DNA of 64,000 nucleotides from Sediminibacterium magnilacihabitans (GCA_002973575.1 PVEQ01000005.1:62001-126000), one strand, 5' to 3'; shown: positions 18,422 through 28,416, numbered from the stretch's first letter. Numbers and translations are program-made. The notes: generated by a model not told the origin, from the letters alone.

Positions 18422-19027
18422 TTATGATTGCAATGCTTCTTTTTCGAGCAGTCCGGACGGCGTATAGCGTTTGTCTTCACGCTCCAGTATTTTCAATAAA
18501 TCATATACCTGCCTGGTACCGATCTGCTCTGCCCATTCAAACGGTCCCATCGGGTAATTGGTACCCAGTTTCATAGCGATATCCATCTCATTTTTGGAAC
18601 TTAGTTCCTGACCCAGTGCAAAATAAGCTTCATTGATGATCATGCATACTATCCTGGCAGCAATAAAACCAGGTTCATCCGGCACCCATTGGTATTTCCA
18701 GTTCAATGACCGGAGTATGTTTTCTCCTGCAGCCCTGTTATGTTCTCCCGCTATTTCCAATACGGGCCTTTCGAGGAAACTATTCCAGGCATTGACACGA
18801 ATGCAATTCAGCGGAAGTTGCCTGCCGGTGCGCAATACTTCATTGATAAAGACGGGCTGGTCTTTTACGGTTGCGAATACATCATCCGTACCCAAAAAAT
18901 CGAAGTAGGCATCGGCAACAGGCAATGCCATGCCTTCCACCAGCCAACTTACGCTGATGCCGGCCGGAATACCTTTTTGCAGCAACAATTCCTTCTGTTG
19001 TGTATTTGCCTGTATTGCAATGTGCAT
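18422..19027 (-). CDS. Truncated 3-hydroxyacyl-CoA dehydrogenase-like protein (C-terminal domain)
   Basis: From the ATG at 19027 the product is 201 aa. Its second half (residues about 105-200) reads as the C-terminal helical domain of 3-hydroxyacyl-CoA dehydrogenases, with GFIAARIVCMIINEAYFAL, DIAMKLGTNYPMGPFEWAEQIG and a closing VYDLL. The first ~100 residues are too short for a full Rossmann fold and lack a GxGxxG motif, so it probably does not bind NAD in the usual way. The start is fixed by a perfect -7 box just 6 bases upstream, which rules out the longer frame. Function is unknown; it may be a structural or regulatory offshoot. Confidence 0.78.
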   Translation of the reverse strand: MHIAIQANTQQKELLLQKGIPAGISVSWLVEGMALPVADAYFDFLGTDDVFATVKDQPVFINEVLRTGRQLPLNCIRVNAWNSFLERPVLEIAGEHNRAAGENILRSLNWKYQWVPDEPGFIAARIVCMIINEAYFALGQELSSKNEMDIAMKLGTNYPMGPFEWAEQIGTRQVYDLLKILEREDKRYTPSGLLEKEALQS

Positions 19028-19033
19028 AGAACG

Positions 19034-19041
19034 CAAATTTA
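19034..19041 (-). promoter_or_regulatory. -7 promoter box TAAATTTG, almost leaderless start
   Basis: Exact TAnnTTTG on the minus strand ending 6 bases before the ATG at 19027. Transcription would start at or next to the start codon. Confidence 0.6.
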
Positions 19042-19094
19042 GGTTGGCAGGATCATAGAAATGCATCAATTTGCAAAGGATCAAAACAAACCAG

Positions 19095-19475
19095 ATGTCA
19101 AAACAGATTGTGCAAACCGATAAAGCGCCGGCTCCTATCGGACCTTATAACCAGGCCATCCGCGCCAATGGCTTTTTATTCGTGAGTGGCCAGGTGGCCA
19201 TCGTTCCTGAAACAGGAGCGCTTGAAACCGGTACGATTCAGACAGAGACGCACCAGGTGATGAAAAATATCCAGGCCATACTCGAAGAAGCGAAACTGGA
19301 TTTTTCCCATATCGTTAAAACCACCATTTTCCTCAGTGATATGAACCTCTTTGCATCGGTAAACGAAATCTATGGTTCTTATTTTACAGGTGCCTATCCT
19401 GCCCGTGAAACAGTTGCTGTGAAAGGCTTGCCCAAAGGGGTAAATGTGGAGATCAGTGTAATAGCGGTGGGATAA
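19095..19475 (+). CDS. ridA: RidA-family enamine/imine deaminase
   Basis: Hydrolyses reactive 2-aminoacrylate and 2-iminobutanoate released by PLP enzymes. From the ATG at 19095 the protein is 126 aa, the standard RidA length. It has APAPIGPYNQAIRANGFLFVSGQ at the start, the catalytic Arg in the ARETVAVKGLPKG segment, and the closing VNVEISVIAVG. The frame can be extended 8 codons upstream to 19071, but that adds residues not found in the family. It is divergent from the 3HCDH-like gene, with starts only about 70 bases apart. Confidence 0.93.
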   Translation: MSKQIVQTDKAPAPIGPYNQAIRANGFLFVSGQVAIVPETGALETGTIQTETHQVMKNIQAILEEAKLDFSHIVKTTIFLSDMNLFASVNEIYGSYFTGAYPARETVAVKGLPKGVNVEISVIAVG

Positions 19476-19478
19476 CCA

Positions 19479-20438
19479 TCAGGCATCAGCCATCAACACA
19501 TAACTGGTAGAAAATTCTTTTTTCTCGCCGCTGTTCACCACAATCAAACCAATACCATTATTGAACGCATCCGGTGCGCTGCTGAGGTTTTCAATAGCAA
19601 TGCTTTTGCGGTGCGGAGGCGTGTAGATCTGTAAATAGGGATAAGAAGCATTGGGCTCGATGGTGAGGCGGAGACGCCCGTTCTGCAATATACAGCGTGA
19701 AGATGCTTTCGACGTATCGAGCAAAAAACAATTGTCCAGCTCAATCCCTTTCAACGATGCACCATGCAGGAAACGTTCATCAGGTAACGTATCGCCTGTG
19801 GGGAGCAGGTCTTTACTGAAGGCTACTTGCATACCGGAATTGAATTGCAGCGAATAGTCGTCCAGGTTGTTTCCCAATGTAAAATACGGGTGCCATCCAT
19901 CCGACAAAGGAACCACATCATAGTGTCTGTTGGTAAAACTGGTAACGACTGTGAGCCGGTCGCCCGAAGATCCGCCATCGCTGAGTTTCCACTGAACCTG
20001 CATGGTAAATGGAAAAGGATAACCGGCATCACCACCATCGTATTGGTATTGCAGTGTTACGGCTGCCTGTGTAGCATCTTCATTTGTTTGGATGATATCG
20101 AAAGGCTGGTTATAAATAAGGCCATGAATGGCATGATCGCCCATATAAAAACCATTCACTTTGAATGATCTGTCCTGAAATGCATAACTGCCCTTGTGCA
20201 GCCGGCAAACATAAGGACTCAGCTTGGCGCTCTTAAAACCATGGGTAATATTGGCTATGGCATCGGCAACCGAAGCAAAACCTTCTACCACGTTCACCAG
20301 CCGGCCGTCAACGGGTAAACGGAAAGCATTCAGCAATCCCCCAAAACCATAAACTTCAGCTTCCGCCCCCCAAACCTTATTTCTCAACGTAATAACAGGA
20401 TATTGGGCGGAACGATCAATGAGCACCTCAAAAGACAT
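19479..20438 (-). CDS. Aldose 1-epimerase (galactose mutarotase)-like protein
   Basis: A 319-aa beta-sandwich protein of the galactose mutarotase-like superfamily, expected to interconvert alpha and beta anomers of a sugar. The central SDGWHPYFTLG holds the His typical of the active site, and LRLTIEPNASYPYLQIYTPPHRKSIAIENLS carries the C-terminal catalytic Glu region. It is convergent with ridA, the stops being 3 bases apart, and divergent from icmF. The sugar is unknown and no sugar operon is nearby. Confidence 0.85.
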   Translation of the reverse strand: MSFEVLIDRSAQYPVITLRNKVWGAEAEVYGFGGLLNAFRLPVDGRLVNVVEGFASVADAIANITHGFKSAKLSPYVCRLHKGSYAFQDRSFKVNGFYMGDHAIHGLIYNQPFDIIQTNEDATQAAVTLQYQYDGGDAGYPFPFTMQVQWKLSDGGSSGDRLTVVTSFTNRHYDVVPLSDGWHPYFTLGNNLDDYSLQFNSGMQVAFSKDLLPTGDTLPDERFLHGASLKGIELDNCFLLDTSKASSRCILQNGRLRLTIEPNASYPYLQIYTPPHRKSIAIENLSSAPDAFNNGIGLIVVNSGEKKEFSTSYVLMADA

Positions 20439-20485
20439 AAAACGATTTGAGCGGCAAAATAATAAGTTTTGACTTGCAAAAATGA

Positions 20486-20505
20486 AACTGTTAAAACTAA
20501 CAGTT
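20486..20505. promoter_or_regulatory. Inverted repeat AACTGTTA-N4-TAACAGTT upstream of icmF
   Basis: A perfect 8-bp dyad with a 4-bp spacer, 24 bases upstream of the icmF -7 box. Its size and symmetry fit a dimeric TetR-type operator; the cognate regulator is not in the window. Confidence 0.5.
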
Positions 20506-20511
20506 GTTAAC

Positions 20512-20525
20512 TATTGCATGCAATA
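20512..20525. promoter_or_regulatory. 14-bp perfect palindrome TATTGCATGCAATA
   Basis: A second dyad between the previous repeat and the -7 box of icmF, positioned to block or assist polymerase. Confidence 0.45.
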
Positions 20526-20528
20526 TTG

Positions 20529-20536
20529 TAATTTTG
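20529..20536 (+). promoter_or_regulatory. -7 promoter box TAATTTTG before icmF
   Basis: Exact TAnnTTTG match 22 bases before the icmF ATG at 20559. Confidence 0.6.
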
Positions 20537-20558
20537 CCGTCTATACTAACTATACAAT

Positions 20559-23500
20559 ATGTCTTATCAACCCCGGCATAAGATCAGGATCGTAACAGCG
20601 GCCAGTCTTTTCGACGGCCACGACGCGGCCATCAATATCATGCGCCGCATCTTACAGGCAAAAGGAGCAGAGATCATTCACCTCGGGCATAACCGCAGCG
20701 TGGCAGATATTGTGGAATGTGCCATTGAAGAAGACGTGCAGGGTATTGCCATTACCAGTTACCAGGGAGGACACGTAGAATTTTTCAAGTACATGAAAGA
20801 CCTGTTAGACCAGAATGGTTGCGGGCATATCAAAATATTCGGCGGTGGCGGTGGCACCATCCTGCCGGAAGAGATCAGGGAATTACAGCAATATGGTATC
20901 ACGCGGATATATAGTCCGGATGATGGCCGCCGGATGGGACTGGAAGGCATGATCGAAGACGTGATCAAACAATGCGATTTTGGTCTGAATGGCAATGGCG
21001 TTTATGAACGTGCTATGACATTGGGTGAAGTGAAAGACATACGCAAGTTGGCACGGGAAATCACGAATGCGGAAAATGGAGGAGGAAATACAAAAGTAAA
21101 CGGTGAGATACCTGCTATTCCTGTATTAGGCATTACGGGCACAGGAGGTGCAGGCAAGAGCAGTGTAACAGATGAGATTGTAAGAAGATTCCTCAACCTG
21201 TTTGAAGATAAAACACTCGCGGTGATCTCGGTAGATCCTTCTAAGAAAAAAACAGGCGGCGCTTTGCTGGGCGACAGGATACGTATGAATTCGATCTCAC
21301 ATCCGCGTGCGTATATGCGCAGCCTGGCTACCAGGGATGACAATACGGCGTTGAGCGCTTATGTGCAGGATGCTATTGATGTTTGCAGGAAAGCGGCTTT
21401 CGATCTGATCATACTGGAATCGGCAGGTGTAGGGCAAAGCGATGCTTCGATCCTCGATTACTGCGATGTAAGTCTTTATGTGATGACACCAGAGTATGGA
21501 GCGGCTTCACAACTGGAAAAGATCAACATGCTTGATTATGCCGATCTTGTCTGTATCAATAAATTCGATAAGGCCGGCGCACTTGATGCGTTGCATGATG
21601 TGCGCAAACAATACAAACGGAATCACGGACTGTGGACTGCTAAAGATGAAGAACTGCCGATAATAGGCACCATTGCTGCACAGTTCAATGATAGCGGCAT
21701 CAATGAGCTATTTGAAAAAATGATGGTGACCCTACGGGAAAAAACAGGTGTTGCATTCGGGCAGATAGCTATTCATCCTCATGACCACGAGACCACTACA
21801 CGTTCCCAGATCATTCCCCCCAAAAGAGTGCGTTATCTCTCTGAAATAGCCGATAATAACCGGGCTTACGACGCATGGGTACAGGATCAGGCTGTGATTG
21901 CAACCAAACTGTACCAGTTACACGGCGCTATGCAGGAAGTGAAATCCGAGCTAAAAGCTGCGCTGGAAAGCATTTACAATGAATTCGATGCAAAACTGGA
22001 TGCGGATTGCAGGAAGCTAATTCAATCATGGTCCGGATTGGTTGCGCGATACAAGGCAGACTTTTTTGAATACCAGGTACGCGATAAGATCATCAAACAA
22101 CCATTGACCACTACTTCATTGAGCGGCTCGCGCATACCCAGGCTTGTATTACCGAAATACAAGGATTGGGGCGATATCCTGCGCTGGCAGCTCCAGGAAA
22201 ATGTACCGGGTGAATTTCCTTATACAGCAGGTGTTTTTGAACTGAAGCGACAAGGTGAAGACCCCACGCGTATGTTCGCAGGTGAAGGCGGACCCGAAAG
22301 GACCAACAAAAGGTTTCACTATGTATCGCTTGGCCAGCCGGCCATACGCCTCTCTACAGCATTTGACAGTGTTACATTGTATGGAGAAGACCCGGCCAGC
22401 CGGCCTGATATTTACGGCAAAGTAGGTAACAGCGGTGTGAGCATTGCAACAGTAGACGATGCGAAAAAATTATACAGCGGGTTCGATCTCTGCGATCCGA
22501 AAACCTCTGTAAGCATGACCATCAACGGACCGGCGCCTATACTGCTGGCATTCTTCATGAATGCAGCGATCGATCAGCTTTGTGAAAAATGGATCGAAGC
22601 CAATGGTCAATGGCCGCTGGTGGAAGCAGCAATGGAAAAGAAATACCAACGTGCTCCTCGTCCGCATTATTATAACCCTGCTTCACCGGAACGATTACCA
22701 GAAGGTAACAACGGCCTTGGGCTGCGGCTGCTGGGATTGAGCGGTGATGAAGTGTTGACCAGGGAAGTGTATGAACAACTGAAGGCAGAGGCATTGTCAC
22801 AAGTGCGCGGCACTGTGCAGGCCGATATACTCAAAGAAGACCAGGCACAGAATACCTGTATCTTTTCTACCGAGTTTGCATTGAAGCTGATGGGTGATGT
22901 GCAATCTTATTTCATCGATCATAAAGTGCGTAATTTTTACAGCGTCAGTATCAGCGGATACCATATTGCCGAAGCGGGCGCCAATCCTATTACACAACTG
23001 GCATTCACATTGGCAAATGGTTTTACCTATGTGGAGTATTACCTGAGCAGAGGAATGCACATCGATGATTTTGCACCCAATCTCTCTTTCTTCTTCAGTA
23101 ATGGTATGGATCCCGAATACAGTGTCATCGGGCGTGTGGCCAGGCGTATCTGGGCGAAGGCCATGAAAAATAAATACAAAGGCAATGACCGCTCGCAGAA
23201 ACTTAAATACCATATCCAAACCAGCGGCCGCAGTTTGCATGCGCAGGAAATAGATTTCAACGATATACGTACTACGTTACAGGCATTGTATGCCATATAC
23301 GATAATTGCAACAGTCTTCACACCAATGCCTATGATGAAGCCATCACCACGCCTACAGAAGAAAGCGTGCGTCGCGCCATGGCCATCCAGCTGATCATTA
23401 ACCGCGAATTAGGTTCGGCCAAGACAGAGAATTTTATCCAGGGCAGTTTTGCCATTGAAGAACTGACCGACCTGGTAGAAGAGGCGGTACTGGCCGAATT

Positions 23501-23906
23501 TGACCGTATCACAGAACGAGGAGGCGTATTAGGCGCTATGGAAAGAATGTACCAGCGCAATAAGATACAGGAGGAAAGTTTGCATTACGAAACCCTCAAA
23601 CATACCGGTGAGTTGCCGTTGGTGGGCGTTAATACATTCCTGAATAAGAATGGAAGTCCCACTACTTTACCCGGCGAAGTGATCCGCTCCAACACGGAAG
23701 AAAAAGAACAACAAATACAAAACCTGCACGCTTTCTGGAAAAGGAACGAACAGCGATCTGCCCGGGAGCTGAGCCGGCTTAAAGAAGCCGCCATGCAAAA
23801 CGAGAACCTGTTTGCAGTTTTGATGGAAACGGCCAAGTATTGTTCCCTCGGCCAGATTACCCATGCATTGTATGAAGTGGGTGGCCAATACCGGAGAAAT
23901 ATGTAA
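20559..23906 (+). CDS. icmF: Fused isobutyryl-CoA mutase (B12 domain + G-protein chaperone + mutase)
   Basis: A single 1115-aa adenosylcobalamin enzyme that interconverts isobutyryl-CoA and n-butyryl-CoA, with its own GTPase chaperone. The B12-binding domain comes first ([15 protein letters not shown], with the base-off DxH motif). A MeaI-type GTPase follows, with Walker [13 protein letters not shown] near residue 190, and the TIM-barrel mutase lies in the second half. Substrate residues fit isobutyryl rather than methylmalonyl: Phe in [10 protein letters not shown] (Tyr in methylmalonyl-CoA mutase) and Gln in [14 protein letters not shown] (Arg there). It is transcribed alone from a promoter carrying two inverted repeats. 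Confidence 0.95.
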   Translation: MSYQPRHKIRIVTAASLFDGHDAAINIMRRILQAKGAEIIHLGHNRSVADIVECAIEEDVQGIAITSYQGGHVEFFKYMKDLLDQNGCGHIKIFGGGGGTILPEEIRELQQYGITRIYSPDDGRRMGLEGMIEDVIKQCDFGLNGNGVYERAMTLGEVKDIRKLAREITNAENGGGNTKVNGEIPAIPVLGITGTGGAGKSSVTDEIVRRFLNLFEDKTLAVISVDPSKKKTGGALLGDRIRMNSISHPRAYMRSLATRDDNTALSAYVQDAIDVCRKAAFDLIILESAGVGQSDASILDYCDVSLYVMTPEYGAASQLEKINMLDYADLVCINKFDKAGALDALHDVRKQYKRNHGLWTAKDEELPIIGTIAAQFNDSGINELFEKMMVTLREKTGVAFGQIAIHPHDHETTTRSQIIPPKRVRYLSEIADNNRAYDAWVQDQAVIATKLYQLHGAMQEVKSELKAALESIYNEFDAKLDADCRKLIQSWSGLVARYKADFFEYQVRDKIIKQPLTTTSLSGSRIPRLVLPKYKDWGDILRWQLQENVPGEFPYTAGVFELKRQGEDPTRMFAGEGGPERTNKRFHYVSLGQPAIRLSTAFDSVTLYGEDPASRPDIYGKVGNSGVSIATVDDAKKLYSGFDLCDPKTSVSMTINGPAPILLAFFMNAAIDQLCEKWIEANGQWPLVEAAMEKKYQRAPRPHYYNPASPERLPEGNNGLGLRLLGLSGDEVLTREVYEQLKAEALSQVRGTVQADILKEDQAQNTCIFSTEFALKLMGDVQSYFIDHKVRNFYSVSISGYHIAEAGANPITQLAFTLANGFTYVEYYLSRGMHIDDFAPNLSFFFSNGMDPEYSVIGRVARRIWAKAMKNKYKGNDRSQKLKYHIQTSGRSLHAQEIDFNDIRTTLQALYAIYDNCNSLHTNAYDEAITTPTEESVRRAMAIQLIINRELGSAKTENFIQGSFAIEELTDLVEEAVLAEFDRITERGGVLGAMERMYQRNKIQEESLHYETLKHTGELPLVGVNTFLNKNGSPTTLPGEVIRSNTEEKEQQIQNLHAFWKRNEQRSARELSRLKEAAMQNENLFAVLMETAKYCSLGQITHALYEVGGQYRRNM

Positions 23907-23943
23907 GCACCGGAATGGATAATATTTTATACCTTGGCTACCG

Positions 23944-24522
23944 ATGAAACAGTTTTTTATATTACTGGTTTTTTGCATCGGCGCGTTCGCAGTGCATGGC
24001 CAGTCGAGGCGGATAGATACCACGTTGAAAATTGGTAAAGTAGGTTACAGGATCACCTGCAGTAACAGGAATCCCGAAAAGAATGACGCTACCATCAATC
24101 CGATTGGTTTTGAAAACCAGGCGCGTGAATTCAGCATCGAGATCAAGGGCAGGATCAAAAAAGCTGAAATCGACGATCTTAACAACGACGGGTTCCCCGA
24201 TGTGGTGCTGTATGTTTTCCCGGGCGACTCACTGCAAAAAGGAACAGTGATAGGCATCAGCTCCGATAAGAACCAATCGGTTAACCCGATTATTCTTCCC
24301 GATGTATTGGATGACCAGAAACTGCGGGAAGGTTACAGGGGCTTCGACGACTTTAATTTGATGGAAGGTACCCTGATGCGCCGGTATCCGCTGTATGTTA
24401 CGGATAGCCTTGGCGCTCATCCTACCGGTAAAATGCGGCAGGTATTGTACCGCGTAGTGCCCGGTGAAAGGAACATGCTCAAGTTTAAAGTCATCCGTTC
24501 TTACGAATACACAAAACAATAG
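23944..24522 (+). CDS. PliI-like periplasmic inhibitor of i-type lysozyme
   Basis: A 192-aa secreted protein with signal peptide (KQFFILLVFCIGAFAVHGQ). The body resembles the PliI family of inhibitors of invertebrate-type lysozyme. It has an aspartate-rich DDLNNDGFPDVVLYV, a GTVIGISSDKNQSV strand region, and GFDDFNLMEGTLMRRYPLY followed by PTGKMRQVLYRV, an order matching my memory of that family. It could protect the cell wall against host or predator lysozymes. It follows icmF by 37 bases but shows no functional link. The family call is from motif recall, not alignment. Confidence 0.7.
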   Translation: MKQFFILLVFCIGAFAVHGQSRRIDTTLKIGKVGYRITCSNRNPEKNDATINPIGFENQAREFSIEIKGRIKKAEIDDLNNDGFPDVVLYVFPGDSLQKGTVIGISSDKNQSVNPIILPDVLDDQKLREGYRGFDDFNLMEGTLMRRYPLYVTDSLGAHPTGKMRQVLYRVVPGERNMLKFKVIRSYEYTKQ

Positions 24523-24597
24523 CTAACATCCGTTTCATATTAGCAAAGCATTAATTCATCGATGTAGTTCCCCATATCGCAACTGCATTTGTATTTT

Positions 24598-25659
24598 ATC
24601 CTTCCCTAAATTGAAATTCAGCGGCGATGAAAAAAAATTGTATGCTTCCGGTGGTAATGATAACTGGATTGCTGAATCTGCTGTAGAAAATAAAAAACTC
24701 ATCCTCAAAAACACCATCGTACTGGGTAAAAAATGGCGTTACCGAAGAGAACAACGCGTTGTATATCATCGACCTGAAAACAAAAAAAAATAGCTGAACC
24801 TTTTGCCCTTGGTAGAGAAGCTTACGCCTGTGTGCTTTCGCCCAATGCAAAAGAGTTGTACATCAGTTGCTGGGGATGCGATAAAGTGTATGTGTTCGAT
24901 ACGGAAAAAAGAAACATCAAAGCCGAAATACCTGTTGGAGATAATCCCAACGAGATGGTGCTAACAGCATGGTCGCACCAGGTATACAGCAATACACCTT
25001 ACAGCAAGGGAAAGGAAATGCTTACACAAGCTGAGGAAGGCAATCCCATTCCGCATAAAGTAGGAGAGAAAAGCCCTATCAAATATGTGTTCTATGTGAT
25101 AAAAGAAAACAGGACTTACGATCAGGTATTGGGTGATATGAAAGAAGGCAATGGCGATCAGTCGCTGGTACTGTTTGGAGAGCATATAACGCCCAACCAG
25201 CACGCATTAGCAAAAGAATTTGTATTACTGGATAATTTTTATGTAGATGCACACCGCAGTACGGCGTATGTAGCCGGTGGTTTTGTAAAAAGAAATTTTG
25301 TAGATCATACCATATATTCCACTTCATCTATGTTGCGCACCATTGAATTGATCCTGGGCATTCCGCCCATGAGCCAATATGATGCGGCAGTTACTCCTAC
25401 GTGGCGTTCATTTGCTTCCACTGCCGATTCCAAAGGGTTTACTGCAAGGCCGGCGAATATCAACTTGAGTGAAAAGAATACAGCCATGAACGAATGGCAA
25501 AGAAGATCTGAGAAATTTGACCTTGCCAAAGAAGATGCGGTGCCGGATCTTGAATTCAATAAAGTATTATGGCACGGACTCAAAGGAGATCATGTGCCGT
25601 TCCCTGCACCACGCCGCGCTGCTTTCTTCAAACAAACAAAAATGGCCGACAGGGATTAA
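24598..25659 (+). pseudogene. Eroded YncE-like propeller/alkaline phosphatase-family phosphoesterase
   Basis: Remains of a large (normally about 800 aa) protein with an N-terminal beta-propeller and a C-terminal phosphoesterase domain. Homology begins without a start codon or signal peptide (LKFSGDEKKLYASGGND). Two frame changes follow at A-runs, the A6 at 24728-24733 and the A9 at 24782-24790, each shifting +1. The propeller breaks off after NPNEMVLTA and rejoins at QVYSNTPYSKGKE. Then YVIKENRTYDQVLGDM is intact, but FVLLDNFYVDA joins directly to HRSTAYVAGGFVKR, skipping most of the catalytic domain. The C-terminal tail (APRRAAFFKQT) is complete. At least two in-frame deletions plus two frameshifts mean it is dead. 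Confidence 0.82.
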
Positions 25660-25667
25660 GTTGTTTG

Positions 25668-27956
25668 TCAACGACCCGAAGTGATGGCGATCTTAGTAAC
25701 GATCTTATCGTTGCCTGAATCGCTGCGTACGATAACGAGGTAAATGCCGCTTGCAACTTTATTACCGAGGTAAGTTCGTCCATCCCATATGGCCTGACCG
25801 CCCAGGGCGCGGGTTTGATAAACGAGCCGGCCATTCAATTCGGCTATTTTTACGAGGGCATTATTGGTAAGACCCTTGATGGCGATGGTTCCATTGTAGC
25901 CCGGTGGTACGGGGTTTGGAAATACCAATACATTCTGGTTGGATGGGGCTCCTTCGGTGGCGGTGCTTCTGAAACTGCAGATGCCCATAGCCGTTGCAAT
26001 GAATACTTCACCGGTATGCGGGTCGATAGTCAGTTTCCGGATATCATTGTTCAACAGCGGACTATTATCGCTGGTAAACCTGTACACGATCGAAGTGCCG
26101 TCTTGTGAAAGCAACCAGAGGCCATTTTTTGTTCCTACCCATTTGCGGTTTGCACCGTCTACTGCTATGCATTGCACCATCTCATCGCGGAACAATAACC
26201 CTGCAAAACGATCCTGCTGTACTACGGGCAGCAGGGCATCGCATCCTTGCGGACTAAACACATTGCCGGCACACTGAACAATACCAATGCCTTTATCGGT
26301 GCCTATCCAGATAAAACCGTTCTTGTCTTTTGCCATACACAATACATTGTTGCTGGGCAAATTTCCTTTGCCATTTCCCTGTTGGTAAAACTTCCATTGA
26401 TCATCATTGGTGTTGTCAATGGAAGCGCCATGGTTGTAACAGAAGATGCCGTTGCCTTTTGGACTGATGATCCATACCTGGTCGGCATCATCGATCAATA
26501 CCTGTCCCACTGCATTTTCTGTATGTGGAAACGGTATGGTAAATGCTTTCCATGAACTGTCGGCTTTCCTTACCACCAGCTCTTTCGCAGCACCGTAGTT
26601 GCTTATCCAGAGATGGTTGTTTTGGTCGAATGCCAGTCCGCCTACCTGGTAACTGCCCGGATTGTTCACAGCAGCCTGCAATGCGCTGTTATTGGCTTGA
26701 TAGATTGAAACGTTATTGTTTTTGAAATGTGCTAAGCCACTTCCAAAACTGCCGGCCCAAAGCGTTTGATCAATAGGGTCGATGGCTACCGTAATGAAAT
26801 CATAAGCATTGCTGAGTGCCGGCGTATTATCATACCGGTAAAAATTCCATTCATTGTTCGTCAATTGGAATATTCCATTCCGGTTGTATTGCGGCTGCCA
26901 ACTGTTGTTGATACTGCCGGCTGCTGCAAAAAGTTGTTTTCCATCACTCATCATTTCACCGGTTACTGTACCGGGTGGCCCATTCGGAATGAAACGGTCA
27001 GCGCCTGTTGCGGTGAACCTTGAAAGACCATTGAGGCTGTCGGCCACCCATATTTTATCGGCATCGATAATGGCTGATAACGGATGGGAGAGCAGTGCCG
27101 GATTGGTAATGGTTTTTTCTATGATGCCATTGGTTGCCAATTGCAATACACGAGCTGTACCGGTATTGTTTTGCTGGCAGACCAGGATTTTATTTCCCGA
27201 TGCAGTGATGTTATTCAAAGACCATGCAGTATCTGTATATAAGAGGTTCCAGTTATTGCCCGATGCAATGAAAAGAGAATCGTTTTTTTGAGCGATTACT
27301 TGGTTGGCTGCAACTGTTACAGCGCTGATATTACCGGCGGGTAAGCCACTGGGTGTGGTCCAGTTGCGGTAGTCGGAGAGATCGGTGAGGCGGGATGCTT
27401 TTTTCAATCCTTCATCTGTAGCGGCATAAAAGAAATCAGCGTCGGCAGCCATGCTGTGTACATTCACTGGCCCTCCATTGGCGCCAATGAACCAGGTGTC
27501 TTTGATTTCGTATTTGATCAGATTGACTACGATGATCCCGAGTCCGCAGGAAAGGTATGCGAGCCCATTCCTGCAAAAAATATGATGGATGGATTTGTTG
27601 CCTGCAATACTGCTTCGTTTGATATCGCCGATATTGGTAATGGATTGCTTTTTGAGTACATCGATATTGCTGTTGTTATACGCAATAACAAGTTGGGAGC
27701 TGAGATCATCCCAACCGATACAACTGATACCTATATCATGGAGGCCGGTCATTTTACTGAAGCGTTGCATTTCATCCTGTGCATCAACGGCAAACAGGTT
27801 GGTGGCGGTAGCGCAATAGATATGGTTGGCTTTGATGATCTGTATGGCCGGCCGGTAATTGAGGTGTTCGCGCCACTGCCCGATGGGTGGCGCCTGGGCT
27901 TTCGATGGGCTTGCCAGCATAAGGCATGAACCAAGGATGATGATAGCAAAGCGCAT
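25668..27956 (-). CDS. porZ: PorZ-like T9SS cell-surface protein with beta-propellers and C-terminal signal
   Basis: A 762-aa secreted protein related to PorZ, which in Porphyromonas sits on the surface and helps process type IX cargo. It has a signal peptide (RFAIIILGSCLMLASPSKAQ), then the PorZ-type opening PIGQWREHLNYRPA with propeller repeats such as HIYCATATNLFAVD, FFYAATDEGLKKAS, TLWAGSFGSGLAHF and GFIWIGTDKGIGIV. A C-terminal type A sorting domain runs from about residue 675 (NVLVFPNPVPPGYNG... to KIVTKIAITSGR). It converges on the phosphoesterase pseudogene, 8 bases apart. Similar two-component-regulator propeller proteins exist, but the N-terminal motif and T9SS tail favour PorZ. Confidence 0.85.
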   Translation of the reverse strand: MRFAIIILGSCLMLASPSKAQAPPIGQWREHLNYRPAIQIIKANHIYCATATNLFAVDAQDEMQRFSKMTGLHDIGISCIGWDDLSSQLVIAYNNSNIDVLKKQSITNIGDIKRSSIAGNKSIHHIFCRNGLAYLSCGLGIIVVNLIKYEIKDTWFIGANGGPVNVHSMAADADFFYAATDEGLKKASRLTDLSDYRNWTTPSGLPAGNISAVTVAANQVIAQKNDSLFIASGNNWNLLYTDTAWSLNNITASGNKILVCQQNNTGTARVLQLATNGIIEKTITNPALLSHPLSAIIDADKIWVADSLNGLSRFTATGADRFIPNGPPGTVTGEMMSDGKQLFAAAGSINNSWQPQYNRNGIFQLTNNEWNFYRYDNTPALSNAYDFITVAIDPIDQTLWAGSFGSGLAHFKNNNVSIYQANNSALQAAVNNPGSYQVGGLAFDQNNHLWISNYGAAKELVVRKADSSWKAFTIPFPHTENAVGQVLIDDADQVWIISPKGNGIFCYNHGASIDNTNDDQWKFYQQGNGKGNLPSNNVLCMAKDKNGFIWIGTDKGIGIVQCAGNVFSPQGCDALLPVVQQDRFAGLLFRDEMVQCIAVDGANRKWVGTKNGLWLLSQDGTSIVYRFTSDNSPLLNNDIRKLTIDPHTGEVFIATAMGICSFRSTATEGAPSNQNVLVFPNPVPPGYNGTIAIKGLTNNALVKIAELNGRLVYQTRALGGQAIWDGRTYLGNKVASGIYLVIVRSDSGNDKIVTKIAITSGR

Positions 27957-28035
27957 GAGCTAAGTTAACTGAATTCATGCTGTCCTATTCAAAAAACGGG
28001 TACTTATACCTGATCGTACCGGTGCCAGTCCGGCT

Positions 28036-28043
28036 TAATTTCG
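28036..28043 (+). promoter_or_regulatory. -7-like box TAATTTCG before the HTH gene
   Basis: One mismatch (TTCG for TTTG) from the consensus, 20 bases before the ATG at 28064. It supports that start over the upstream ATG at 27977 and may drive the whole peptide-export cluster. Confidence 0.4.
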
Positions 28044-28063
28044 ATTGTAGAAAAAAAGTTGTT

Positions 28064-28336
28064 ATGGGATTGGGACGCATGTTCATTCATAAGTTGAACC
28101 GGATTGATTTCATGATCAGGCTGAAAGCAACGGGGAATCCGTCGCTCTTTGCAGAGCGGATAGGGGTATCGGAAACCACACTTTTCGAGTACCTGGCATT
28201 TATGAAGGAACTCGGGGCGCCTATCCGTTACGAGCGGGCGCGTAAGTCGTATTATTATGCATGCGAGGGAAGTTTTTGCGTGAAGTTTCTTGAAAAAGAA
28301 GCTGAGAAGTGTTTTGAAATAGATAAAGATTCATAG
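28064..28336 (+). CDS. Small HTH DNA-binding protein of the peptide-export cluster
   Basis: A 90-aa protein with a helix-turn-helix resembling the N-terminal domain of YafY/DeoR-type regulators: LNRIDFMIRLKATGNPSLFA, ERIGVSETTLFEYLAFMKEL, then a wing-like RYERARKSYYYACEG. No effector domain follows. The frame can be extended to 27977, but the -7-like box at 28036 and the composition of that extension argue for 28064. It sits 80 bases upstream of the first double-glycine peptide gene, on the same strand, and is the likely local regulator of that cluster. Confidence 0.72.
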   Translation: MGLGRMFIHKLNRIDFMIRLKATGNPSLFAERIGVSETTLFEYLAFMKELGAPIRYERARKSYYYACEGSFCVKFLEKEAEKCFEIDKDS

Positions 28337-28416
28337 GCCAATGAATGGGAGGATTGTCTGTATGCCCGGTTCCTGCGCAGGTTCCCAAGACGAGACATTA
28401 AGTCAAAACAAATGCG

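Noticed and set aside
20559..23906. Methylmalonyl-CoA mutase
   Set aside because: Domain order (B12 domain first, then GTPase, then mutase) and the Phe/Gln substrate residues fit fused isobutyryl-CoA mutase.
24611..24793. Independent 60-aa gene
   Set aside because: Its translation continues the phosphoesterase homology and is cut by frameshifts, so it is part of the pseudogene.
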